64,000 nucleotides of DNA, from assembly GCF_038592985.1 (NCBI RefSeq), contig NZ_CP151951.1:921001-985000 (forward strand). The letters are read 5' to 3'. This DNA is from Paenibacillus sp. FSL R10-2782. GTDB taxonomy: Bacteria; Bacillota; Bacilli; Paenibacillales; Paenibacillaceae. The notes under the pieces were generated by a model, which searched no databases, was not told the DNA's origin, and worked only from the letters and a program-made list of their open reading frames with translations. This document shows positions 6,931-15,431 of this stretch, piece after piece; within the stretch, counting starts at the first letter, position 1; every line of letters starts with the position of its first letter. A program made the position numbers and the translations under genes.

Positions 6931-8535
6931 ATTGAAACAATAAAGCAAGAAGAGCAGCGACAGGCTGAGCTGCTTAAGCAGTATATGGAGAAGCATTTCA
7001 AGCCGCCCAAAATGAAACAACTGATCGAAATGTTCTCTTTCTCTGAACTAAGAAAGCTTATCGGGGAGATGGACATTGAGTTTTTCGCTTTAGCCTATTT
7101 TCCTAAATACTTTGATCGAGTATTTGGCAAGTTTCATAAAGAGTTATTCACGGAATTAAGACATATGCTTGCCCATACTGGACTGATTACAGCTTTTGGT
7201 CTCCCAAGGGAGCATGGAAAGTCAACGATCAGTTCTTTTCTATTTCCTCTATATGCGACTTTATATGATAAATCACAGTTCACACTTATTATATCAGCGA
7301 CAGAGCAGATTGCATTGCCGTTTTTGGATATGATCAAAGACGAACTGGAAACAAATCAGATGCTGATTGAGGATTTCGGCATTCGTAAAGGGAGCCGCTG
7401 GAATAACAATGAAATATGGCTCAAGAGTAAAGGTGGACTGGACTCATGTATTATGATTCGCGGGATTGACGGTAGTTTGCGAGGTATCCATTATAAGCAC
7501 CATCGTCCTACCTTGGTTCTAATGGATGATTTGCTTAAGGAGGATACTGCACGATCCGAGGCCAAACGAGAACAGATTAAAAATACATTTACGGATGTTA
7601 TTCTTCCTATTGGCACAAGAGATACAAATATTCTGATCTGTGGAACGATTCTCAACGAAGAAGATATCATGGCTGATCTGCTCAAAGGGAAGATACCAGG
7701 TGTGAGAAGTGTCCGTAAAGCAGCCGTGCTTCAGTTTTCAGAGCGGGATGATCTATGGTCAGAGTGGGAGCGACAATATAATAATCTCCAAGACGAGGAT
7801 AGGATCAATACAGCTTTGTCTTTCTTTATGGCGAATGAGGAGGAAATGCTCAAAGGTACGGAAATCCTGTGGAGCGAGTATTTGGATTATTATTATTTGA
7901 TGTGCAAGAAGCAAGCGATGGGAGAAAAGAGTTTCTACAAAGAATTACAAAACGACCCGCGTTCAACAGACGAATACATTTTTCAAAATCTCATGTATTG
8001 GGACAGATTGCCTGAGTTCGAAGACATGGAACTTGCCATGTACATTGATCCAGCCATTAAAGCTGGGAAGAAAAACGACTATTCGGCCATTTCAATTATT
8101 GGGCAGCACAGGAAGACGAAGCAAATGTATGTCATCGACGGCGAAATCTATAAACTGTTGCCGGATGATTTGTTTCAAGTGGCTATTGAAAAATTAAAGC
8201 TTTATCCTATAGATAAGCTGGGTTTTGAGGTGAATCAGGCACAGAGCTATATGAAGCAAAAGTTTGAAGAAGAGCTATGGAAGGCGAAGATACATATACC
8301 CGTAGAAAGTGTTCATTCCAAGGGGCAGAAGCATGAACGCATTATGAGCTTGGAGCCGGAAGTGAAGAAGGGTTATATTCTGTTCAATGCAGCGAATATT
8401 CGATATAATAACCAGATAAAGGATTATAACCGAAACTGCCAATATGATGATGCGCCGGATAGTTTGTATGGGGCTGTTCAATTGATTCAGTCTGTGAAAA
8501 GTCTGGTATTTTATGATCGTAGTTTGCTATTTTAG
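6931..8535 (+). CDS. terL: Terminase large subunit, copy A
   Basis: About 534 aa from the start preferred here. ATPase: Walker A-like GLPREHGKST (residues 90-99) and Walker B LVLMDDLL with acids 199-200. Nuclease: MYIDPAIKAGKKNDYSA (Asp373 region) and a later conserved stretch GFEVNQAQSY. It translocates DNA into procapsids and cuts it. The nearest ATG is at 6985, but it has no ribosome site and homology to copy B continues in frame upstream. An AAAGGAG at 6916-6922 is spaced 8 nt from an in-frame ATT (6931), so a rare ATT start is likely. A conserved 10-codon frame (ATG 6911) overlaps this start, so coupling or a -1 shift is an alternative. Confidence 0.85.
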   Translation: METIKQEEQRQAELLKQYMEKHFKPPKMKQLIEMFSFSELRKLIGEMDIEFFALAYFPKYFDRVFGKFHKELFTELRHMLAHTGLITAFGLPREHGKSTISSFLFPLYATLYDKSQFTLIISATEQIALPFLDMIKDELETNQMLIEDFGIRKGSRWNNNEIWLKSKGGLDSCIMIRGIDGSLRGIHYKHHRPTLVLMDDLLKEDTARSEAKREQIKNTFTDVILPIGTRDTNILICGTILNEEDIMADLLKGKIPGVRSVRKAAVLQFSERDDLWSEWERQYNNLQDEDRINTALSFFMANEEEMLKGTEILWSEYLDYYYLMCKKQAMGEKSFYKELQNDPRSTDEYIFQNLMYWDRLPEFEDMELAMYIDPAIKAGKKNDYSAISIIGQHRKTKQMYVIDGEIYKLLPDDLFQVAIEKLKLYPIDKLGFEVNQAQSYMKQKFEEELWKAKIHIPVESVHSKGQKHERIMSLEPEVKKGYILFNAANIRYNNQIKDYNRNCQYDDAPDSLYGAVQLIQSVKSLVFYDRSLLF

Positions 8536-8586
8536 TTATATAAAAATCAGATTTTGAATTTATTAGCTAAGAGAGGAAATTTGCAA

Positions 8587-9621
8587 ATGGATAGAGTAGC
8601 ACCGAGCCGAACAATAAATCAGCTTCACTTTGAAGATCTAGATCCTATACGTTTCGAAGAATTAATACTATCAATTGCTTATCGAACTAATCGCTGGTTA
8701 GAGATCAATCATTTTGGAAAGAAAGGCTCTGATGATGGCATTGACATAGAGGCTATTGAGGAATTAGATGCAGGTGTTCATAGACGGTGGTATTTCCAAT
8801 GCAAACGATATAAAAAAATTACTTTAAAACAACTAAAGGACATTGTAGATGATGTTATAGTGAACAAACTAGGTAAACCAGATATTCTAGTTATAGCGGT
8901 ATCATGTGCTGTGAGAAAAGCAACTATTGAATCTTTTAAAGAATATGCTGCCACCAAAGGAATTGGACATGCGTCAATTTGGACAAGTACAGTAATTGAA
9001 GCAAAGTTATATGCTGAGTATCATGATTTGTTATTTTCATATTTTGGCATTAGTTTATCTTCAGAAAGAAGAAATCGAATTGCAACAGTCAGAAGGAATA
9101 TAAGTTTAAAGGAAAAAATGAAAAAGGATTTCTTGAAAAGAGTCGCGGAAATGTCAGAGGATGTTTGGGAACGAATTAAGCATCCTTATAAGAAATTTAA
9201 ATCCTCAGAAATACTCATACGTTCTGTTGATGATACTTTTTATCCCGAGAATATCCCTGACGAGTTGGGGAACTATCCCTGGTATAAAGTTGAATCTTAT
9301 GATTTTTATCATAACGGCATAAGGGTGATTATCGGTATTAGGGAATTATTTATAGATAGAGAAAACAATTGGGGGATTATAAAAAATCACAGTGAAAAAA
9401 CATATGATCAATATCATCGGGTTAAAGCTTTTGAAATAGGGAATATCCCATTTAGTAACATTATAGAGTATGATATAAATGGTGATGAGTTTTTTATATA
9501 CCCTCACTTATTCTGTGACTTTTCAAATCAAGGACATCCTTATGAAAGTATTGATTACGTTGTAGAGAATAAAGATGGGGGACATGTTTTTTTAGATAGA
9601 AGTAGAAGGATATTAATTTAA
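8587..9621 (+). CDS. Mrr-like restriction endonuclease (cargo gene of copy A)
   Basis: 344 aa from the ATG behind GAGAGGAAAT; a TTG at 8554 is an alternative. The N-terminal 150 residues show the Mrr/HJC-type PD-(D/E)xK core: GSDDGIDIEAIEE (metal-binding Asp) followed by WYFQCKRY, the QxK variant of the catalytic pair. The rest (about 170-344) is an unrecognised region rich in charged and aromatic residues, perhaps a sensor. Such proteins cut modified or foreign DNA in phage defence. It sits in the slot between TerL and portal where copy B holds an unrelated NUDIX gene, which marks it as exchangeable cargo. Lower G+C than the flanking head genes supports separate origin. Confidence 0.75.
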   Translation: MDRVAPSRTINQLHFEDLDPIRFEELILSIAYRTNRWLEINHFGKKGSDDGIDIEAIEELDAGVHRRWYFQCKRYKKITLKQLKDIVDDVIVNKLGKPDILVIAVSCAVRKATIESFKEYAATKGIGHASIWTSTVIEAKLYAEYHDLLFSYFGISLSSERRNRIATVRRNISLKEKMKKDFLKRVAEMSEDVWERIKHPYKKFKSSEILIRSVDDTFYPENIPDELGNYPWYKVESYDFYHNGIRVIIGIRELFIDRENNWGIIKNHSEKTYDQYHRVKAFEIGNIPFSNIIEYDINGDEFFIYPHLFCDFSNQGHPYESIDYVVENKDGGHVFLDRSRRILI

Positions 9622-9736
9622 GTCTGAAATTTTTTTCTGAAATGAAACAATTGATAAGGGCAGAAAGTCCACTTTCGAATTTTAAAGCAGTACTATTTTG
9701 AAACGGGTGAATTTAACAATTTACTATAACTAACTT

Positions 9737-9767
9737 AAATCCTCAGTCCGTGTGATTGAGGATTTTC
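9737..9767 (+). terminator. Intrinsic terminator after the cargo gene, copy A
   Basis: AAATCCTCA pairs with TGAGGATTT around an 11-nt loop, followed by TTCT. It would stop cargo transcription before the head genes. Confidence 0.65.
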
Positions 9768-9789
9768 TGAGTCTAAGGGGATAAAAGAA

Positions 9790-11097
9790 TTGCAAATAAC
9801 CGAACAAATCATTATAAAATGTCTAAATGAACTCCAATCGACTGCATTAGCCAAACAGAAATGTGCAGATTACTACAATGGTCAGCATGCCATTCTCAAG
9901 AACTATGCGATGCAAGAAAGCCGAAGCAATCAAAAGCTCATTTTCAATTTCCCACGTAAGTTCGTAGATAATGAAGTGGGTTATCTGCTCGGTAAGCCAG
10001 TAAACTATGTGTCCAAGTCGGATCAGGACGAAGCTATACATAATATAGATGTACATATGAGTCATTGGGATAAGGAGCATAATCTACAGCTTCGGAAACA
10101 ATCTGAAATATTCGGTGAAAGTATTGAATTGAATTATATCGACTCCGATGGCCAGTTTTCAGCTATAGTATTATCCCCTTTGAATGCCTATGTGTTGGAG
10201 GACGGAACAGCAGAAAGAAACGTATTACTTGGCCTACATAAATTTACGAGACGATTTGATAAGCAAGCATATCTGGACGTGTATACTGACCATGAAATTC
10301 TACACTATACAATCGGCAGCGATAGTAAACCTAATCAGAGTAAGCAGAACCAAGCATCTGAATTAAAATATATCGGCAAACACAATCACATCTTTGGAAG
10401 AGTCCCGCTTATCTCCTGTCTAGCCAATACGGAGAGAAAAAGTGGCTTCCATGATGTGATTTCTTTATTTGATGCCTATAACGCATTGAATTCCGATTTG
10501 GTCAATGAAATTGCAGATCACCGCAATGCCTACCTGGTGATTGAGAATGCCAAACTGGAAGCAGAGGACTTATTGAATATGAAGAAGATGGGTATTATTC
10601 AGGTTCCCGCTGGTGGGAAGGTAAGTTGGCTTACGAAAGAGATTAACGATTCCTTTGTGAAGAATGAATTGGATAACATCGAACGCAAAATTTTCGACAT
10701 GATGGATCAGGTTAATTTTAATGAAAACTGGGCCAGTAATACATCTTCCTTAGCTCTGCGAAATAAGTTGCTAAATTTAGAGAATCGAGTAGCAATGCGT
10801 GAAGCCTTAATGGAGAAGGCAATCAAGCAGCGATTACGGAATTTCTTCACGTTCCTGCACATTAAAGAAGGCGTTCAATATGATTACCGGGATATCGCCG
10901 TAAAATTCACAAGAAACTTGCCAACAGATTTGGTGGGGATGGCAGATGTGATTGTGAAACTGAAAGAAGTGGTCTCACAGGAAACATTGCTAACACTGTT
11001 ACCGTTTGTAGAGAATCCCAAGCTGGAATTCAATAAATTTCATTCGGAACAGCAACGATTAGTTGGTACGGATAAGGAGAAATCGGATGCAGAATAA
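9790..11097 (+). CDS. Phage portal protein, copy A
   Basis: 435 aa with a TTG start after TAAGGGG, also TTG in copy B. Typical of SPP1-type portals: early tract YYNGQHAI with NFPRKFVDNEVGYLLGKP, central GRVPLISCLAN and FDAYNALNSDLVNEIADHRNAYLV, and a late helical segment with LALRNKLLNLENRV before the crown. The portal is the dodecameric ring at one capsid vertex through which TerL pumps DNA and where connectors attach. Sequence identity to copy B is high from the start codon on, whereas everything between the TerL stop and this start is unrelated. Confidence 0.88.
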   Translation: MQITEQIIIKCLNELQSTALAKQKCADYYNGQHAILKNYAMQESRSNQKLIFNFPRKFVDNEVGYLLGKPVNYVSKSDQDEAIHNIDVHMSHWDKEHNLQLRKQSEIFGESIELNYIDSDGQFSAIVLSPLNAYVLEDGTAERNVLLGLHKFTRRFDKQAYLDVYTDHEILHYTIGSDSKPNQSKQNQASELKYIGKHNHIFGRVPLISCLANTERKSGFHDVISLFDAYNALNSDLVNEIADHRNAYLVIENAKLEAEDLLNMKKMGIIQVPAGGKVSWLTKEINDSFVKNELDNIERKIFDMMDQVNFNENWASNTSSLALRNKLLNLENRVAMREALMEKAIKQRLRNFFTFLHIKEGVQYDYRDIAVKFTRNLPTDLVGMADVIVKLKEVVSQETLLTLLPFVENPKLEFNKFHSEQQRLVGTDKEKSDAE

Positions 11098-11473
11098 AAA
11101 TAGTATCAAGCGGTTGGTTAAGAATAATTGTGCATGCTATCTTGGAGCAAAGCATGGTATTCAAAACTATTGCTGTTTACAGGATGGTCCATGTGTATTT
11201 TTCGCTCAAGATGATTCTCTTCCCCGTTGTACCTATTTTGAAAATGGAGTTTTGCCAATGGATGAGAATCTGGATCAAGAGTATAAGTCTGATCGGAATG
11301 TAGAATCTGAATTTAAGACAGCGAAATCGAGGGTGAACTGTACACGTTGCGGAGAAACATTTTCGGCAAATTCGAATCGGCAGAAATATTGTGAGAAGTG
11401 TAGAGGTAAGGCGAGAAAAGAAAATATTAGGATACGTGTTCGGAAGTTCAGACAAAAAGACGACTCGATGTAA
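11087..11473 (+). CDS. Cysteine-rich VLP-type zinc protein, copy A
   Basis: 128 aa. The ATG overlaps the portal stop by 11 bp and follows AAGGAGAAATCGG. Residues about 14-55 hold the Cys pattern of the cysteine-rich VLP domain (CACYLGAKHG, YCCLQDGPCVFF, LPRCTYFENGVLP). A C-terminal zinc ribbon (NCTRCGETFSANSNRQKYC with EKC) is followed by a very basic tail. Found in phage and mobile-element operons; function unknown, nucleic-acid binding likely. The stop codon is part of the 5' arm of the first RNA element, so translation ends inside that structure. Confidence 0.75.
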   Translation: MQNKNSIKRLVKNNCACYLGAKHGIQNYCCLQDGPCVFFAQDDSLPRCTYFENGVLPMDENLDQEYKSDRNVESEFKTAKSRVNCTRCGETFSANSNRQKYCEKCRGKARKENIRIRVRKFRQKDDSM

Positions 11474-11583
11474 CGCTTTAGAGGTGGAAAAATCCCTATA
11501 AACAAAGGGTTGAAAATAGGCAAAAATGAGGAGTTGGTATGTTCGTACCTTTTCGTCACTTTTGCGTTTTCTAATGCGTTACA
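11469..11583 (+). ncRNA. Tandem structured RNA element with leader ORF, unit A1
   Basis: Closing stem TGTAACGC-T-TTAG (11469-11481) with CTAA-T-GCGTTACA (11571-11583). Conserved interior: ATAAACAAAGG, GCAAAA, then GAGGAG and a small hairpin GGTA/TACC whose loop holds the ATG of an 11-codon frame, M-F-V-P-F-R-H-F-C-V-F (11539-11574). Its TAA lies in the 3' closing arm. A ribosome on this frame would break the structure, so a translation-coupled switch is plausible. Units at 11668, 45837 and 46037 are homologous. Confidence 0.6.
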
Positions 11584-11667
11584 TGATTATCTTGAGCATG
11601 ATATTCAATATGATACGGTTCCAGCATACATATACGTTTCAGAAGTTTAGGCAAACAATAGGGTGGA

Positions 11668-11781
11668 TGTAACGCTTTAGGCTATCCAAAAGCCGTATAA
11701 ACAAAGGTTTAAAAATATGCAAAAGTGGGGAGTTGGTATGTTTGTACCTTCTCCTCGTTTTGTGATTTCTAAAGCGTTACA
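11668..11781 (+). ncRNA. Tandem structured RNA element, unit A2
   Basis: Closing stem TGTAACGCTTTAG with CTAAAGCGTTACA is perfect over 13 bp. The interior matches unit A1 and has GGGGAG before the ATG. The frame starts M-F-V-P-S-P-R-F as in the other units, but a one-base deletion in the T-run lets it run on for 40 codons to a TAA at 11858-11860, directly at the scaffold ribosome site. Confidence 0.6.
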
Positions 11782-11860
11782 TTGCTGTCCTGAGCATGAC
11801 ATTAAAAGGCTCCATACATACATAAGCGTGTTCGGTTCTGAGGAGGCGGATGGGCAATAA
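11738..11860 (+). CDS. Possible 40-aa leader frame of RNA unit A2
   Basis: ATG behind GGGGAG. The first four residues match the 11-codon frames of the other three RNA units; a one-base difference then extends it. It ends 16 bp before the scaffold GTG start, so it could couple translation to the scaffold gene. Only this copy is extended, so the longer product is doubtful. Confidence 0.25.
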   Translation: MFVPSPRFVISKALHCCPEHDIKRLHTYISVFGSEEADGQ

Positions 11861-11875
11861 AGGAGATTAACGAAA

Positions 11876-12490
11876 GTGAAATTGGAACAAGTGAAGCAGT
11901 TGATTGAAGAAAACCAAACAAAGGAGGAATGGAAAACGTATCTTCAGGGTTTGAATCCGTATAGCGTAGAAGGGATAGAGCAATTCATTCAATCTAATCA
12001 TGAAGCAAGAAGTTGGTTCGATAGCTCGGTGGATAAACGATCCGCCAAGTCGTTGGAAACATGGAAAGCTAATCATTTGGAAAGTGCAGTGGACGCTGAG
12101 ATTAAAAAGCGGTTCCCGGCGAAGGATGAGAAAGAAATAGAAGTTGAGAAACTACGAGCCGAAGTGGAGCATATGAAGCTGGAGAAACAGCGTGAACGGT
12201 TAACCAGCCAAGCGGTAAAAATAGCATCCGAGAAGAAACTTCCACTCCCGTTAGTGGATTTTTTTATTGGTGCAGATGAAGAGGCGACGACAACGAATTT
12301 GGCTATGTTGGAACAATCGCTGCAATTGGCAATACAACAGCAAGTCGAGCAACGTCTTAAAGGAGATGGATATACACCTCCTGTGAATTCAACAGGTAGA
12401 ACATTTACATTGGATGCGATTAAAGGCATGTCGCCAAACGAGATTAATCAGCATTGGGATCAAGTCAAGCAAGCATTACAAAACAAATAA
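11876..12490 (+). CDS. Phage head scaffolding protein (DUF4355-like), copy A
   Basis: 204 aa, GTG start after AAAGGAGATTAACGAAA (ATG in copy B). Highly charged, with a long predicted coiled coil (about 80-112: EIEVEKLRAEVEHMKLEKQ) and a glutamine-rich segment near 140-155. Composition, length and position immediately before the capsid gene are those of internal scaffolds that shape the procapsid and leave or are cleaved before packaging. Two RNA elements occupy the 400 bp before it, so they may govern scaffold and capsid expression. Confidence 0.8.
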   Translation: MKLEQVKQLIEENQTKEEWKTYLQGLNPYSVEGIEQFIQSNHEARSWFDSSVDKRSAKSLETWKANHLESAVDAEIKKRFPAKDEKEIEVEKLRAEVEHMKLEKQRERLTSQAVKIASEKKLPLPLVDFFIGADEEATTTNLAMLEQSLQLAIQQQVEQRLKGDGYTPPVNSTGRTFTLDAIKGMSPNEINQHWDQVKQALQNK

Positions 12491-12527
12491 TAATCAAATT
12501 AATAGAAAAGGACAGGGTGATTAGAAT

Positions 12528-13358
12528 ATGACAGTACAGAATTTTATTCCTACGATTTGGAGCGCACGTTTAAATGAAAGTTTGAAGAAGAACTTGGTGT
12601 ACGGTAATGTGGTCAACACCGATTATGAAGGTGAGATTAAAGGTCAGGGTTCCACAGTGAAAATCAATTCGATTGGGGCGGTAACCATTGGCAACTATGA
12701 TAAGGTGGCAGGAATCGGGAATCCGCAGGAACTGGATGCTACGCAAAAGACGTTGGTGATTGATCAGGCCAAGTATTTCAACTTTCAAGTGGATGATGTA
12801 GATGCTGCACAAGTGAATGTGAATCTACTAGATGGTGGAATCGTGGAAGCCTCCTATGGGCTGGCCAATGTAGTGGATCAGTATCTTGCTGGATTCTATA
12901 CGGAGGTCAGAGCTGAGAATACAATTGGCAATGATGCAGCACCCGTAATTCCAACTTCTCCAACGGCGTATGATTTGCTGATTGATTTGGGCGTTTTGCT
13001 GGATGAAAGTAATGTACCGGAAAGCGAACGTTTTGTAGTAGTTCCTGCATGGTACTATGGTTTGCTACTGAAAGATGCACGTTTTACCAAAGACCCGAAC
13101 ATTATCCGCACAGGCTATGTCGGAGATATTGATGGAATGACGGTATATAAATCCAACAATGTACCAAATACAGGAGGAGCTAAGTATAAAATCATTTCAG
13201 GTCATAAGAGTGCCATTTCGTTTGCAGGGCAAGTGGATTCGGTGGAAGCCTTCAGACCGGAGAAACAATTTTCGGATGCAGTGAAAGGGTTACAGGTATT
13301 CGGAGCTAAATGTATCAAGCCGGAGGCTCTTGCTGTGCTTACAGCGAATAAGTCTTAA
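12528..13358 (+). CDS. Major capsid protein, copy A
   Basis: 276 aa, ATG after GACAGGGTGATTAGAAT. Begins VQNFIPTIWSARLNESL and has GNVVNTDYEGEI, IDGMTVYKSNNVP and a late AFRPEKQFSDAVKGLQVFGAK, features of the compact HK97-fold major capsid proteins of Firmicute siphophages. Forms the icosahedral shell with the scaffold. The N-terminus shows no prohead protease-type extension and no protease gene is present, in agreement with a small scaffold-dependent head. Confidence 0.85.
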   Translation: MTVQNFIPTIWSARLNESLKKNLVYGNVVNTDYEGEIKGQGSTVKINSIGAVTIGNYDKVAGIGNPQELDATQKTLVIDQAKYFNFQVDDVDAAQVNVNLLDGGIVEASYGLANVVDQYLAGFYTEVRAENTIGNDAAPVIPTSPTAYDLLIDLGVLLDESNVPESERFVVVPAWYYGLLLKDARFTKDPNIIRTGYVGDIDGMTVYKSNNVPNTGGAKYKIISGHKSAISFAGQVDSVEAFRPEKQFSDAVKGLQVFGAKCIKPEALAVLTANKS

Positions 13359-13406
13359 TTGAAAGTGGATGATATGAGAACACATTATAATAGAAGAAAC
13401 ACGTTT

Positions 13407-13440
13407 AGGGTGTCCGTTTTGGATGCCCTTATTTTTAATT
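13407..13440 (+). terminator. Terminator-like hairpin after the capsid gene, copy A
   Basis: AGGGTGTCC pairs with GGATGCCCT (two G-U pairs, loop GTTTT) followed by a T-rich run. Conserved in copy B. It may lower expression of the connector genes relative to capsid. Confidence 0.55.
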
Positions 13441-13455
13441 TTGGAGGGTGATAAG

Positions 13456-13674
13456 ATGTGGTTTTTGAATCAAGAAACAGGCTGCACATGGGAAGTAATG
13501 GATCAGGAGCTGACGCTGCGTTTACAGGCTAGTGGGCATTATGAGCAAGTGGAGGAACCTCAACCAGATGAGACTAAGCAAGAAGCAGCCCAAACGAAAG
13601 TACAAGCTACCAAGAATATGAAACGTACCGAGAAGGCACAGATAAAGGAGGAACAGGAGACAGCACATGAGTGA
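13456..13674 (+). CDS. 72-aa head-region protein, copy A
   Basis: ATG behind GGAGGGTGATAAG. The N-terminus MWFLNQETGC and a following 25 residues are well kept in copy B; the rest is a charged, lysine/glutamate/glutamine-rich tail ending in KEEQE. It overlaps the next gene by 8 bp, so translation is coupled. Small proteins of this kind sit between capsid and connector genes in many Firmicute phages and may be decoration or connector-assembly factors; function not known. Confidence 0.6.
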   Translation: MWFLNQETGCTWEVMDQELTLRLQASGHYEQVEEPQPDETKQEAAQTKVQATKNMKRTEKAQIKEEQETAHE

Positions 13675-13978
13675 GCTAATGAATTTGATGAAACGATTAT
13701 TGAGTATGGAGCCAACAGATGCCTCTAAAGACGATATCCTGATCCATTATTTGAATAAAGCAAGGAGTAATATTTATGGCTATTGTAACCTGGTAATGCT
13801 ACCTGTGGAATATGATCATATCATGGTCGATTATGCGGTGTATCTATTTAAAAATCGGGATTCGGTTGGCCTGACAAATAAGCAGGAAGGTGAACGCTCA
13901 GCCGCCTATGAAGCAGGCATTCCGGCAAGTATTCGGCTTGCTCTACCCCTGCCTAAAATCAAGGTCGGGACAGATTAA
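13667..13978 (+). CDS. Head-tail connector protein (gp6/YqbG-like), copy A
   Basis: 103 aa. Features of head-completion adaptors: KDDILIHYLNKARSNIYGYCN near the N-terminus and VMVDYAVYLFKNRD-type helix in the middle (here MVDYAVYLFKNRDSVGL). It should bind below the portal as the adaptor ring. Start and stop overlap both neighbours (8 bp and 1 bp), so it is translated as part of a tight connector operon. Confidence 0.7.
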   Translation: MSELMNLMKRLLSMEPTDASKDDILIHYLNKARSNIYGYCNLVMLPVEYDHIMVDYAVYLFKNRDSVGLTNKQEGERSAAYEAGIPASIRLALPLPKIKVGTD

Positions 13979-14268
13979 TGTTCTATGATACGAAGTTGGA
14001 AATTTTAGATGCTACTCATTTCAAACCTGTTCTGTCAGTGATGGCAGATGTACAACCTTATCGCAAAAGCTTTTCATTTGAAGATGGTTATATACTAGAG
14101 ACAACATATCGAGCTTTCTGTCCACTGGAATCCTTATTGCAATTAAACGGCTATGTTCGAATCAGCAAGAATGTCTTTATTATTTTGGACATAAAAGAAT
14201 GGAGCGATTATGTGGAATTATACCTGTATCGCTGTAAGCCGGATTTTGGATTGGGGGAAGAGGAATGA
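13978..14268 (+). CDS. Head closure-like protein, copy A
   Basis: 96 aa, start overlapping the previous stop (TAATG). Mostly beta by appearance (FYDTKLEIL, VMADVQPYRKSFSFEDG, YVRISKNVFIILDI, YVELYLYRCKPDFG), like the small beta-barrel stoppers of the SPP1 gp16 kind that seal the head after packaging. Overlaps the next gene by 4 bp. The family call rests on size, fold impression and place, not on a diagnostic motif. Confidence 0.55.
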   Translation: MFYDTKLEILDATHFKPVLSVMADVQPYRKSFSFEDGYILETTYRAFCPLESLLQLNGYVRISKNVFIILDIKEWSDYVELYLYRCKPDFGLGEEE

Positions 14269-15416
14269 CACGGAGCTTAGAATCCATGCTGGATTTCTTT
14301 CTGCGAGAGAAGGGAGAGCTTGTGCATATCAATAGTGTGCGTCAACTTACTCTCATTCGAGATGCGACAAATCATATTCAAATGACCGATGAAAAAATCA
14401 TTCGTGCAGCAACACCCTTACATACAGGTGATACCGTGGATTATCGTGATGAACGGTATCTGATCACCAGTCAGGTGGATCAAAATGAAAAGTCGTGTCG
14501 AGGCAGGATGCGAAAATGTAATCAACGGTTGGCTTTAAACTGGAGTGGACAGGTGAAATGGTTTGATGCTGTGGTGGAAGCCAGAACGTTTTCAACGGAA
14601 ACAGGTAAAGTTATCTCCATGCCAGAGGGCAACATCCTGGTTACCGTACAAGACAATATAGGTACGAGGGGTATTACATTAAGCCAACGATTTTATATGA
14701 CTCATCAGCCATTTAAAGTGACTGGAATTGACCGCACGATGAATGGCATCATCCAGTTAAGCTGCACATTGGATAGCATAAATACAGCTTATGATGACGT
14801 GGAAAATAACATTGCAGACAGATGGAAGTACGAGATTGCTCATACATATGCATTACATATTCATCAGGGAACGATAGCCTATGTACGACTAAACGAAACG
14901 TTACCGTTGAATGTGACCGCTACGGATAATGGGAATGAGTTGGCTAATCCAGCCATAACTTTCATTTCGAGCGATCCGAACGTGGTTAGTGTAGACCAGC
15001 ACGGTCAGGTTATGGGTATCGCTTTGGGACAAGCAAGCATCAATGCGAAATTAACCTATCACCCAGCAGTACAAAGTAGTATTGAAATGAGAGTTGTCGA
15101 AACAGGAACGCATATCTATTCGATCACCATTACCGGCAGTCCTACGCTTAAAACAGGCCAGAGTGCCTCATACGTCAGTCATATCTATGATCATGGAACA
15201 GAGGTGTTTGACCAGTCTGTGGAGTGGAGCCTACGAAATCAAGATGATTCAACTCCGATCATGGGAAGCATAACAGCCAGCACAGGAAATAGTGTTACCA
15301 TAAAAGCAGGAAGCAGTAGCGGGGCGAACAATAAAGCCCTTGTACTGACTGCCACCTTAGTAAGCGATCCTAGTATTACCATAGAAAAGACCATTAGCCT
15401 TAAGAATTTATTTTAA
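14265..15416 (+). CDS. Phage protein with bacterial Ig-like (BIG2) domain, copy A
   Basis: 383 aa. Residues 1-190 are a phage structural-type region (DYRDERYLITSQVD, FYMTHQPFKVTGIDR). About 205-285 form a BIG2 domain: LNETLPLNVTATDNG then ITFISSDPNVVSVDQHG and VMGIALGQASINAKL. A second Ig-like repeat covers about 290-380. Such domains decorate capsids or tails and aid contact with carbohydrates or cells. It is the last gene of the head operon and the position where tail genes would begin in a full phage; instead a recombinase follows. Confidence 0.75.
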   Translation: MTRSLESMLDFFLREKGELVHINSVRQLTLIRDATNHIQMTDEKIIRAATPLHTGDTVDYRDERYLITSQVDQNEKSCRGRMRKCNQRLALNWSGQVKWFDAVVEARTFSTETGKVISMPEGNILVTVQDNIGTRGITLSQRFYMTHQPFKVTGIDRTMNGIIQLSCTLDSINTAYDDVENNIADRWKYEIAHTYALHIHQGTIAYVRLNETLPLNVTATDNGNELANPAITFISSDPNVVSVDQHGQVMGIALGQASINAKLTYHPAVQSSIEMRVVETGTHIYSITITGSPTLKTGQSASYVSHIYDHGTEVFDQSVEWSLRNQDDSTPIMGSITASTGNSVTIKAGSSSGANNKALVLTATLVSDPSITIEKTISLKNLF

Positions 15417-15431
15417 TCTTTATTATCTATC

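Noticed and set aside
11469..11781. Tandem RNA units considered as a CRISPR array or attC sites
   Set aside because: Only two units per copy, about 200 bp apart, with conserved interiors and no variable short spacers.
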